Below are positions 1-9,655 of a stretch of 64,000 bases of DNA, one piece after another (within the stretch, counting starts at the first letter, position 1; each line of letters opens with the position of its first letter). The notes under the pieces were generated by a model that saw only the letters and a list, made by a program, of their open reading frames with translations, was not told the origin of the DNA and searched no databases. Location of the stretch: NCBI RefSeq assembly GCF_963082655.1, contig NC_081552.1:120144907-120208906 (forward strand), read 5' to 3'. Both the position numbers and the translations under genes were made by a program. This DNA is from Stomoxys calcitrans (Eukaryota; Arthropoda; Insecta; Diptera; Muscidae).

Positions 1-57
1 GCCGGTTTATATCAGCCGGTCGTATATCCCAAGTGCTGATTACTATTATCATAATAA

Positions 58-645
58 AAACCAGTAAGGAAAGCCAAAAGTCGGGCGGTGCCGACTGCAT
101 AATACCCTACACCTACCCTACATATACAAAGTGGGAGCTATATCTAATTCTGAACCAATTTTGATGGATCCCGGCGGGTGTTTTCATATCGGTTATTAAA
201 CAATCCGTTTCGAATATCGAGCAAATATTTAACTGTGATAACTACTGTTGACAAATGACAACATTATTGCAACTAACCCTAAATCTGATGAACATGTATA
301 TAGGAGCTATATCTAAATCTAAACCGACTTCGACCAAACTTATTAGATATTGTGGTAGTCGTCGAGGAAACCGTTGTGCAAAATTTTCGAAAGATTGGTC
401 AATAATTCGTTTGCTGTGGCTCCAGAATTGAAAATTGGTCGAAGTACATATATGGCAGCTATATCTAAATCATGCAGTGGCTCTAGGATTTGTAGACGAT
501 TGGATAAAATTTGCGACTTGTAGTTTGTACACAAATTAACATGGACAGACAGACAGATGGACATAGCTAAATCAAATCAGAAAGTGAATCTGAGTCGATC
601 GGTATACTTATCAATGGGTCTAACCCTTAAACAAATGCACCGAGT
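58..645 (+). mobile_element. Family F DINE-like element, 3'-truncated
   Basis: It opens with a GC-rich palindrome (AAGTCGGGCGGTGCCGACT) followed by ATAATACCCTACACC, the same layout as the copy at 33224-34345 on the other strand. The body has units with 'gggagctatatctaa', then an (ACAG)n-like tract near 543-560 and the block 'gagtcgatcggtatactta'. The closing inverted sequence seen in the other copy is missing, so the copy is cut near 645. Noncoding; family assignment rests on comparison within the window. Confidence 0.65.
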
Positions 646-982
646 TATGTCCCGGCCGACACGGGATAACTATGAACACCACACAGCTTACTGAAAGCTA
701 TCGGGGTCGTCCACAGGTTGCGGATAGGTGAAAGCTTCATTTTTATGCGGAGTAGCTGCAAGTGCGGCCGCGGGCAGTCAGAGATTTCGAGGGCAGAGTC
801 TCAGTGAGGGGTCAATTGGCTCCTAATTAAATACTGAGTGCCAATGACACTCAAGATGACAAGTTATTGGCGGGCAGCTGGAGGCGAGCGTCAAATGTTG
901 GTGCAATCAAGACCGAGGAATACATGTGTGATCCCACAAAACGCATACAGTTGGGTCGCTGGGCTAGTAACCCGCTCAGTCC
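646..982. other. Unassigned stretch
   Basis: No repeat shared with the rest of the window was recognised here. An open frame of 78 codons starts at 867 and runs into the following repeat to 1103. It has no recognisable domain and ends in repeat sequence, so I do not call it a gene. A CAG/GTAAAA string near 1055-1062 looks like a splice donor, but nothing else supports an exon. Confidence 0.4.
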
Positions 983-1155
983 TAAATTTGGAGATAAAAT
1001 AAGAATAGGTGGTAGAACTAAAAATCAGAAACAGGAAGAGATTTCTACGTTATTGCAGGTAAAAACTTTTTTCTTTCTTTGCCCACTAATTGATATCAAA
1101 TGACCTAGGGGAAAACGTAAGTGTAATATAAAACTTGCTCTCATAGATAAAAGTC
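983..1155 (+). repeat. Repeat X, copy 1
   Basis: About 170 bp here recurs in inverted orientation at 40258-40430. Shared strings include 'gataaaataag', 'agatttct', 'ttttttctttctttgcc' and 'gtgtaatataaaactt'. It is noncoding as far as can be seen and is probably a fragment of an older interspersed element. Confidence 0.65.
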
Positions 1156-1484
1156 TGATGAATATGTTATTTTAACACATTTCCTCACTTAAGGTGCCTA
1201 TTAAGATCGTGTTTCACAGCGAAAATTAATATCTTTTACGGTAACTTTTTGTAGATAAGAGATTTTCAAACAAAATCACTTTCTAATTTCATTCATAAGA
1301 GAATTCCCACAATTTAATAAAAGTTTTATGTTATCAGTGATTGTTTTGTAGTTTTTCAAAAATTTAATCGTGAAAAACATGGATATTTCACTGTGAAACA
1401 CCAACTTAATACCCACATTTTTGTGAACATGCAATTTGACCCGTCGAATTTCATTAAAGATTTTCGTACATAACACATAAAGAA

Positions 1485-1803
1485 GGCCACCGTAGCGCAG
1501 AGGTTAGCATGTCCGCCTATGACGCTGAACGCCTGGGTTCGATTCCTGGCTAGACCATCAGAAAAAGTTTTCAGAGGTGGTTTTCCCCTCCTAATGCTGG
1601 CAACTTTTGTGAGGTACTATGCCATGTAAAACTTCTCTTCAAAGAGGTGTCGCACTGCGGCACGCCGTTCGGACTCGGCTATAAATAGGAGGCCCCTTAT
1701 CATTGAGCTTAAACATGAATCGGACTGCACTCATTGATATGTGAGAAGTAAGCCCCAGTTCCTGAGTGGAATGTTCATGGGAAAAATTTGCAATTTTTTT
1801 TAT
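1485..1803 (+). mobile_element. tRNA-derived SINE, full length
   Basis: The 5' head has RNA polymerase III promoter boxes of tRNA type: box A TAGCGCAGAGGTTAGCATG and box B GGTTCGATTCC about 40 bp later. A tRNA-unrelated body of about 240 bp follows and ends in a T-rich tail. The direct repeat ACATAAAGAA flanks it at 1475-1484 and 1804-1813, a clean target-site duplication from LINE-driven retroposition. It sits inside the left arm of the long-inverted-repeat element, and the right arm lacks it. A second copy, minus strand, lies at 50840-51120. Confidence 0.85.
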
Positions 1804-2088
1804 ACATAAAGAAACCATTATACCCAAAATCTTTTTGAAAAAAGTGTTTTCTTAAAAGAAAGTCAAAAATTCAAAAAGTGAATTTTAAAATGTTTCAAAT
1901 AATATTCTACTGTGCTCAAATATGCGATCAATACCAATAGAACAAACAAATTTATACTAGAATATTCGTCCCTTAATCACTGTGAGCTCCGTATCAAATG
2001 GCTTAAATACTGTATTGTGAATTATGGAATTCCAAGAAAAAACGTAATGGTTTTTTCTGAAATAATTATTTCAAAATTTATATTAAAA

Positions 2089-2211
2089 CTAGCTGAACCG
2101 GGCCCGCTCCGCTGCGCCTTCTTTTACTTTATATGGAACAAAATTTTTCTTAGAATATTTATTTTCGACAATTAAAGAACTTTTAGTGAAATACCATGCT
2201 ACGAAAATAGT
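2089..2211 (-). mobile_element. Helitron 3' end fragment
   Basis: It starts CTAGCTGAACCGGGCCCGCT and runs through the conserved 'ttcttttactttatatgg' and 'tttattttcgacaattaaag' blocks before breaking off into a short (TA)n run at 2212-2232. Read on the minus strand it ends in CTAG followed by T, as in the complete copies. Confidence 0.75.
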
Positions 2212-2230
2212 ATAATATATATATATATAT

Positions 2231-2822
2231 ATGACAGCTATTTCAGGTTATGAACCGATTTAAGCCATACTTTGCACAGTTGTTGGATATCATAACAAAA
2301 AACGTCGTGCAAAGTTTCATTCCAATCGGATAGGAATTGCGGACTGTAGAGGTTCAAGAAGTCAAGTCCACAGATTGGTTTATATGGCAGCTTTATCAAA
2401 ACATGAACCGATTTAAACCATACTTGGCACAGTTGTTGGAAGTGATATCACAATACCACGTGCAAAATTTCAGTCAAATCGGACCAGAATTGCGCCCTCT
2501 AGAGACCCAAGAAATCAAGACCCAAGATCGGTTTATATGGCAGCTATATCAAAACATGGACCGATGTGGCCCATTTACAATCCCAACCGACCTACATAAA
2601 TGAGAAGTATTTGTTCAAAATTTCAAGTGGCTAACTTTACTCCTTCGAAAGTTTGTATGCTTTCGACAGACAGACGGACGGACGGATGGACATGGCGAGG
2701 TCGACCTAAAATGTCACGACGATCAAGAATATATATACTTTATGGGGTCTAAGGCGAATATTTCGAGTAGTTACAAACAGAATGACGAAATTAGTATACC
2801 CCCTATGGTGGAGGGTATAAAA
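2231..2822 (+). mobile_element. Family A element, 5'-truncated
   Basis: Three to four monomers are followed by the (ACGG)n tract near 2668-2692, the block 'gatcaagaatatatatactt' and the closing inverted sequence GGTGGAGGGTATAAAAA. The 5' palindrome and opening sequence are missing. The open frame at 2337-2603 lies inside the monomers and has no protein-like features. Confidence 0.8.
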
Positions 2823-3505
2823 AATGGCTTTAGATCAAACTTTTCGGTTGTTAGTCTAAAAAACTTATCCAACGATTGATTAGTAATATTTAATAAGTTA
2901 AATTATTTGAATTACATCAGCAATTAAATAAAAAATTTGATGGACTTGGAAACACAATTCTTAAACCCCGAAATGGTCACCTAGACCATTTTGTTTTTTT
3001 TTTTTCTTGGAATTCTATAATTCACAATACAGTATTTAAAGCAATTGATACGGAGCTCATAGTGATTTAGGGACGAAAATAGTAGAAAATAGTTAGTTCT
3101 GTTGGCTGGGATCTTAGATTTGAGCGCAGTGAAATATTATTTAAAATATTTTGAAAATTTTTTTACAATGAAAAGATTGGGCAAGTAATGGTTTCCTTAT
3201 GAGTTTTGTACAAAATCTTTAATGAAATTCGACGAGTCAAATTGAGTGTTTATAAAAAGGTGCAATTAAGTTGGTGTTTCACAGCGAAATACCCAGGTTT
3301 TCACGATTACTCTCTTGAAAAACAACAAAAATATCACTGATAATATAACACTTTTATTGCTATTTTATCATAAATAATGTAAATGCTTTTATGAATGAAA
3401 TCATATATTGCAGTAATCTTAAAAAAAATTATTTTCACTGTGAAACACGAACTTAATACCCAGCTTAAGTGAAGAAAAGTGTTAAAGTAATATTGGGAAG
3501 CAAAT

Positions 3506-3778
3506 TTTTATACCCACCACCGAAGGATGGGGGTGTATTCATTTTGTCATTCCATTTGCAACACATCGAAATATCCATTTCCGACCCTATAAAGTACATA
3601 TATTCTTGATCAGCGTAAAAATCTAAGACGATCTAGACATGTCCGTCCGTCTGTCTGTTGAATTCACGCTACAGTCTGCAAAACTAAAGACGTTGAGCTG
3701 AAATTTTGCACAGATTCTTTTTTTGTCCATAAGCAGGTTTAGTTCGAAGGTGACCTATATCTATGTGTTTCAGATATA
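3506..3778 (-). mobile_element. Family B element, 3' fragment
   Basis: Begins TTTTTATACCCACCACCGAA and carries the conserved block 'tattcttgatcagcgtaaaa' and a short GTCCGTCCGTCTGTCTG tract. It is cut at about 3778 by the next family A copy. The sequence and its left flank are shared with 38985-39245, including the private variant 'gaattcacgct'. Confidence 0.75.
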
Positions 3779-4795
3779 AACAAGTAAAAGCGTGCTAAGT
3801 TCGATCGGGTCGAATCTTATATACCCTCCGCCATGGATCGCATTTGTCGAGTTCTTTTCCCTGCATCTCTTCTTAGGTAAAAAGAATAAAAGAAAAGATT
3901 TGCTCTGCTATTAGAGCGATATCAAGATATGGTCCGGTTTGGACCACAATTAAATTATATGTTGGAGACCTGTGTAAAATGTCTGCCAATTCGAATAAGA
4001 ATTGCGCCCTTTGGGGGCTCGAGAAGTAAAATAGAGAGATCGATTTATATGGGAAATGTATCGGGCTATAGACCGATTCAGACCATAATAAACACATATG
4101 TTGATGGTCATAAGAGAATCCGTGGTACAAAATATCAGGCAAATCGGATAATAATTGCGACCTCTAGAGGCTCAAGAAGTCAAGATCCCAGATCGGTTTA
4201 TATGGCAGCTATATCAGGTTCTGAATCGATTTGAAGCTTATTTGACACAGTGGTTGAAAGTAAAAATAAAATACGTCATGCAAAATTTCAGCCCTCTAGA
4301 AGCTCAAGAAGTCAAGTCCACAGATCTGTTTATATGAAAGCTATATCAGGTTTTGAACCGATTTGAACCATACTTGACAAAGTTGTTGGATATCATAACG
4401 AAACACGTCGTGCCAAAATTTCATCCCAATCGGATAAGAATTGCGCACTCTAGAGGCTCAAGAAATCAAGACCCAAGATCGGTTTATGTGACAGCTATAT
4501 CAAAACATGAACCGATTTGGCCCATTTACAATACCAACCGACCTACACTAATAAGAAGTATTTGTGCGAAATTTCAAGCAGCTAGTTTTACTCCTTCGGA
4601 AGTTAGCGTGCTTTCGACAGACAGACGGACGGACGGACGGACGGACAGACAGACGGACATGGCTAGATCGACATAAAATGTCACGACGATCAAGAATATA
4701 TGTACTTTATGGGGTTTCAGACGAATATTTCGAGTAGTTACAAACAGAATGACGAAATTAGTTTACCCCCCATCCTATGGTGGAGGGTATAAAAA
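3779..4795 (+). mobile_element. Family A element, complete (reference copy)
   Basis: This copy shows the full plan. It starts AACAAGTAAAAGCGTGCTAA, then a near-palindrome around GTTCGATCGGGTCGAA, then TATACCCTCCGCCATGG. About five monomers of roughly 153 bp follow, each opening GATCGGTTTATATGGCAGCT. The 3' part has an (ACGG)n/(ACAG)n microsatellite at 4617-4657, the block 'catggctagatcgac' through 'gatcaagaatatatgtactt', and the closing TATGGTGGAGGGTATAAAAA. The opening TATACCCTCC and closing GGAGGGTATA are inverted complements. The plan matches dipteran mini-me/DINE-1 elements, which are nonautonomous Helentron-type transposons known for (TA)n and (GTCY)n microsatellites. No coding capacity is seen. 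The class assignment is from known family architecture, not a database search. Confidence 0.75.
4617..4657 (+). repeat. (GTCY)n microsatellite of family A
   Basis: A run of ACAGACGG/ACGG tetranucleotides immediately before the conserved 'catggctagatcgac' block. Every 3'-complete family A copy has such a tract at this position with variable length, so it is part of the element rather than a random microsatellite. Confidence 0.85.
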
Positions 4796-6238
4796 TGATT
4801 TTGTGTTTGTTTGTAGGTTTGTTTGTTTGTTTTTTTGTTTGTGTGTTAATTATAGACTCAGAAACGGCTGAACCGATGTTCTTGAAATTTTCACAGATGG
4901 TGCATTTGATATCTGAAGGGGGGCGGACCCTCCCCCTTGCCCTAATTTTCAGAAACGCTAGATCTCAGAGATGGGTGGTGCGATTTAAGCGAAGTTTTGT
5001 GTGATCTCATATAGTACCTTAAAAATACAAAATTTAGTATCCAAATTTCGGATGGGGTACATAGGGGGGCTGGCCCACCCTAAAACCTACCAAACATATA
5101 TTTAGACCAATAACGACAATATGGGACTCAAATGACAGGTATTTAGGATAAGAAAACGTATCTGATATCCATTTGTCGAACCAAGTGCTAGGGGGACCAC
5201 CCCAACCCCCAAAACACCCCTACATCGGACATATTTACCGACCATGGCAATATGGGACTCAGATGAAAGGTATTCGCGAGTAGAATACGAATCTGATATC
5301 CAAGTGTGGACCACGAATCTGATATCCAAATATTGGACCAAGTTTTTTGGGCGCCGCCTCTCCCCAAAATCATTCCCCAAAGGGCACAAATTTACGTTCA
5401 TAGCAATATGGGGCTCAAATAAAAGGTCTTTGGGAGTAAAGCACGAATTTGATATCAATATTCGGGAAAAGTGTCTATGGGGCCACCCCACTCCCACAAC
5501 ACCACCCAAATAGTAAGTATTTTCTGACTATTGCAATATGAGGCTCAAATAAGAGGGTTTTTTTTATAGAGGAACACGAATCCGATATATATTTTCGAGG
5601 CCAACTCACTGAGTGGCCGCCCATCGCCCAAAACACCCACCAAGCCGATCATGTTTGCCGACTATGGAAATATGGGGCTCAAATTAAAGGTATGTGGGAG
5701 TAGACCACGTATCTGATATCAACATTAGGGGCCAACTGTCTAGCGGATATCCCACCACCATAAAAACCCCTAAATAGAAAAAGAGATTGGAACTAAATAT
5801 TCATTGTTTTTAGGGCCAATACCCCAAACGGGACATATTTGCTGACTTTTGCAATAAGGAGTTTAAATGAGATTAGAAAACGAATTCGATATCCAATTTT
5901 GAGGGCAATGGCAATATGGGGTTCAAATAAATAATATATAGATATATGAGAATAGAGTACGTTGCTGATATATTTTCCGGGCTTAGTATTTGGGGACCAC
6001 CCCAATCGCCAAAACACGCCTAAATCGGGCATATTTATGTCAATGTGGAGCTTAAAAGGTATTGGGGTAGAGCAAGAATTGATACCCATTTTCGCAAGAA
6101 TTAATAACAAAAATACCCCACAAACAGCAATTTTTTAGTGACCATCGCAATATGGGGCTTAAAAAAAGATATTTGGGAGTAGAATACGTATTTTAAGAAT
6201 GGAGTACACATTACATCCAAACTTAAATTCGTATATCA
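4796..6238 (+). mobile_element. Helitron copy, 3'-truncated
   Basis: The left end has the (GTTT)n-rich Helitron 5' region ('gtttgtttgtttgttttttt') and 'agactcagaaacggctgaac'. Its first bases merge with the AAAAAT end of the preceding family A copy. G-rich or C-rich units follow, with 'tctgatatcc' recurring at 5161, 5292, 5317, 5448, 5581 (as tccgatat) and 5712, which is mostly a 131-bp period. The CTAG end is missing: the next family A copy begins at 6239. Apparent frames (5102-5509 and others) are repeat artefacts. Confidence 0.75.
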
Positions 6239-7358
6239 AACAAGCAATGGCGTGCTAAGTTCGGCCGGGCCGAATCTTATATACCCTCCACCATGGATCG
6301 CATTTGTCGCGTTCTTTTCCCGGCACCTCTTCTTAGCCAAAAAAGGATATAAGAAAAGATTTACTCTGCTATTAGAGCGATATCAAGATATGGTCCGGTT
6401 TGGACCACAATTAAATTTTATGTTGGAGACCTGTGTAAAATGTCAGACAATTCAAGTAACATTTGCGCCCTTTGGGGGCTCAAGAAGTAAAATAGAGAGA
6501 TCGATTTATATGGGAGCTGTATCGGGCTATAGACCGATTCAGACCATATTAAACCGTATGTTGATGGTCATAAGAGAATCCGTCGTACAAAATATCAGGC
6601 AAATCGGATAATAATTGCGACCTCTAGAAGCTCAAGAAGCTCAAGAAGTCAAGATCCAAGATCGGTTTCTATGGCAGCTATATCAGGTTATGAACCGATT
6701 TGAACCTTATTGGACAGAGTTGTTGAAAGTAAGAATAAACTACGTCTTGCAAAATCAGGTTATGAACCGATTTGAACCATACTTGACACAGTTGTTGGAT
6801 ATCGTAACAAAACACGTCGTGCAAAATTTCATTTCAATCGGATAAGAATTGCGAACTATAGAGGCTCAAGAAGTCAAGACCCAAGATCGGTTTATATGAC
6901 AGCTATATCAGGTTATGGACCGATTTGAACCATACTTGTTAGAGTTATAGAATGTCATAAAAAAGCACGTAGTGCAAAATTTCATCCCAATCGGATAAGA
7001 ATTGCTTTTCATCCCAATCGGAAAGGCTCAAGAAGTCAAGACCCAAGATCGGTTTATATGGCAGCTATATCAAAACATAGACCGATATGGCCCATTTACA
7101 ATACCAACCGACCTACACTAATAAGAAGTATTTGAGCAAAATTTCAAGCGGCTAGCTTTACTCCTTCGGATGTTAGCGTGCTTTCGACAAACAGAAGAAC
7201 GGACGGACGGACAGACGGACGGACATGGCTAGATCGACATAAAATGTCACGACGATCAAGAATATATATACTTTAGGGGGTCTCAGACGAATATTTCGAG
7301 TAGTTACAAACAGAATGACGAAATTAGTATACCCCATCCTATGGTGGATGATATGAAA
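6239..7358 (+). mobile_element. Family A element, near complete
   Basis: Opens AACAAGCAATGGCGTGCTAA with the palindrome TTCGGCCGGGCCGAA and closes CCTATGGTGGATGATATGAAAA, a mutated closing sequence. The monomers contain small local deletions near 6745 and 7010. It abuts the A' element at 7359, an arrangement repeated at 41030-42585. Confidence 0.75.
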
Positions 7359-8689
7359 ATTGCTATGATATTGGAGCTATATCAACTTATGGTCCGATGG
7401 TCCGGACCATAATTCAACTGAATGTAGAAGTCGTTGTGTAAAATTTCAGCCAATTCGAATAAAAATTGCGCACTTTAGGAGCTCAAAAAGTAAAATAGGG
7501 AGATCGGTTTATATGGGATCTCTATCAGGCTATAGACCGATTCAGGTCCGATGGTCCGGACCATAATTCAACTGAATGTAGAAGTCGTTGTGTAAAATTT
7601 CAGCCAATTCGAATAAAAATTGCGCACTTTAGGGGCTCAAAAAGTAAAATAGGGAGATCGGTTTATATGGGATCTCTATCAGGCTATAGACCGATTCAGG
7701 TCCGATGGTCCGGACCATAATTCAACTGAATGTAGAAGTCGTTGTGTAAAATTTCAGCCAATTCGAATAAAAATTGCGCACTTTAGAGTTAAAAAAGTAA
7801 AATAGGGAGATCGGTTTATATGGGATCTCTATCAGGCTATAGACCGATTCAGACCATAATTGACACGTATGTTGAAGGTCATGAAAGAAGTCGTTGTATC
7901 AAATTTCAGCCAAGTCGGAGAGTACTTGCGCCCTCTAGAAGCTCAAGAAGTCAAGTCCCCAGATCGGTTTATATGGCAGCCGTATCAGGTTGTGTTCCGA
8001 TTTGCGCCATATTTATCACGGTTATTGGAAGACATAACAACTCATGCAAAATTTCAGCCAAATCGAATGAGAATTGCGTGCTCTATTGGCTCAAGAAGTC
8101 AAGATCCTCTATCGGTTTATATGACAGCTATACCAGATTATGACCCGATTTGAATCATACTTAACACAGATGTTGGAAGTGATACCAAAACACTACGTGC
8201 AAAATTTCAGCCAAATCGGATGAGAATTGCGCCCTCTACAGGATCAAGAAATCAACTCCAAAGATCGGTTCATATGGCAGCTATATCAAAACATGGACCG
8301 ATTTAAACCATACTTAGCGCTGTTATTGGAAGTGATACTAAAACACGACGTGCAAAAAATTGCGCCCTCTAGAGGCTCAAGAAATTAGGACCCAAGAACG
8401 GTTTTTATGGCAGCTATATCAAAACATGGACCTACCGACCTACACTAATAAAAAGTATTCGTGCAAAATTTCAAGCTGCTAGCTTTGCTCCTTCGATAGT
8501 TAGCGTGCTTTCGACGGACAGACGGACGGCAGACGAACAGACAGACGGACGTACATGGCTAGATCGACTTAAATGGCATGACGATCAAGAATATATATAC
8601 TTTATGAGGTATTTATGCATATTTCGAGTAGTTACAAACAGAATGACGAAATTAGTATACTCCCCATCCAATGGTGGAGGGTATAAAAA
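7359..8689 (+). mobile_element. Family A' (A subfamily) element
   Basis: Carries 'ggtccgatggtccggaccat' units absent from ordinary A copies, then normal A monomers, a (GTCY)n tract at about 8515-8553 and the closing ATGGTGGAGGGTATAAAAA. It is collinear with 41271-42585. Relative to that locus it has one extra 154-bp unit and a small deletion near 8430 where the other locus has a mariner MITE. Confidence 0.75.
7391..7850 (+). repeat. Three near-identical 154-bp tandem units
   Basis: The string 'ggtccgatggtccggacc' starts at 7391, 7545 and 7699, giving two exact 154-bp steps. The units are almost identical, which points to recent amplification by unequal exchange or slippage. The paralogous locus has two such units (41303 and 41457), also 154 bp apart. 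Confidence 0.9.
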
Positions 8690-8875
8690 GATCATATGGG
8701 ATGCAGATAAAGGCACTTACAATATATTGTTAAACTCTTAGTCAAGCGATATACTATTTTCGTAGCATGATATTACACTAAAAGATCTTTAATTGTCGAA
8801 AATAAATATTCCAAGTAAACTTTTGTTACATAAAAAGTAAAAGAAGGCGCAGCGGAGCGGGCCCGGGTCAGCTTG
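8690..8875 (+). mobile_element. Helitron 3' end fragment
   Basis: About 186 bp of the Helitron 3' end, from 'atcatatgggat' through 'ggcgcagcggagcgggcccg' to a terminal CTTG followed by T. The usual CTAG is mutated to CTTG. It joins the A' end on the left and BEL-derived sequence on the right. Confidence 0.7.
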
Positions 8876-8884
8876 TTTATAATA

Positions 8885-9655
8885 TAATTCAATGTATTGG
8901 TAGATTTTAAATAGAAATTCATATACAAATTCATTATGCAGAAAATTTCTAAAATATCTAAGTATTAAAAGTACCATACAAGATAATCCCAAAAGAGGTG
9001 TTTTGCGCTGTAGGTAAACCAGCTTTAACAAATATTCCCTAAGATTATGCGGTAATAAATATCGACCCCTATTATCATATTTATCGATGATATTTTATAG
9101 AATTATCTGTCTGCCAGGATAAATTTCTAAAAATGAGATTGGATGGATTCAGAAAGGTATTTCCTGGGAGTTATTTTATTGATTCGATTGTTGACTTTCA
9201 GTGTGGTCTCGATTTTGAAGTTTGGATCGACACATGACCCTAAACCAACTGGACAAATAACATCGCCATTTACAAGGTCGTCAAATTATTGTAAATTTCT
9301 CAGCGAACGTTTTTGAAACCCAACTCATTTGGGAAGCCGTGTCTAGCAAAAACCGTGCAAAGCGTTTTCTTTCTTCTTTAAATTTTAACAAGTTCAATAG
9401 GAAGTAATGTTGCTAATAGCACACTATGTTGTGGAAGCCGAACTATCAGTTGGCGTGGTGTGGGCCTCCTTAGTAGTGGTTGTTTCAGATGGTGTAGGCT
9501 GCTTTGGTCGATTTCCAACGGATGATTGACGAGCTAATTTATGCTTACTCTTTTTTGCTGAAGAGGAGGATATTCCTTTACGGAGTCGGGGATTTACATG
9601 CAGAAGGGAATGGTGCTTTTCATGACAATGCGCTTTTGCAATTCGTTTTCCACCT
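8885..9655 (-). pseudogene. BEL/Pao gag zinc-knuckle and protease remnant
   Basis: Conceptual translation on the minus strand, in shifting frames, gives a zinc-knuckle-like end (CHEKHHSLLH near 9615-9590), a Ser/Lys-rich linker, an aspartic-protease-like LLDTASQ motif (BEL elements typically have LLDSGSQ) near 9340, and further down a NTSFGIILYG stretch like the end of the BEL protease-RT linker. Stops and frameshifts are frequent. In BEL elements gag and protease precede reverse transcriptase, but here they lie downstream of integrase, so this piece is displaced. Assignment is by motif recognition and is moderate. Confidence 0.55.

Larger units (their letters stand above)
1172..3485. mobile_element. 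Long-inverted-repeat DNA element with nested insertions
   Basis: The two ends are inverted copies of one another. The left end begins TTAACACATTTCCTCACTT and the right end reads complementary TTAACACTTTTCTTCACTT. Similarity continues inward for roughly 500 bp on each side: left arm 1172-2050 once the SINE is removed, right arm about 2985-3485. Both arms are bounded by TTAA, which could be a piggyBac-like target duplication or part of the terminal repeat. The core holds a Helitron end (2089-2211), a family A copy (2231-2822) and unassigned AT-rich DNA. No transposase frame was found, so it is nonautonomous. A bare right end recurs at 38928-38984. Confidence 0.7.

Noticed and set aside
867..1103. 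Host exon with a donor site after codon 65
   Set aside because: Half of the frame lies in repeat X, which has an inverted second copy whose frame differs. There is no acceptor, homologue or neighbouring exon.
1485..1560. A functional tRNA gene
   Set aside because: Box A and box B are present, but the sequence does not fold as a cloverleaf in an obvious way, continues into a conserved 240-bp body, and has a target duplication. It is a SINE head.
5102..5509. 135-codon minus-strand frame
   Set aside because: Made of Helitron units; similar frames occur at 24346, 25239, 31609 and 59280 in both orientations and carry no motif.
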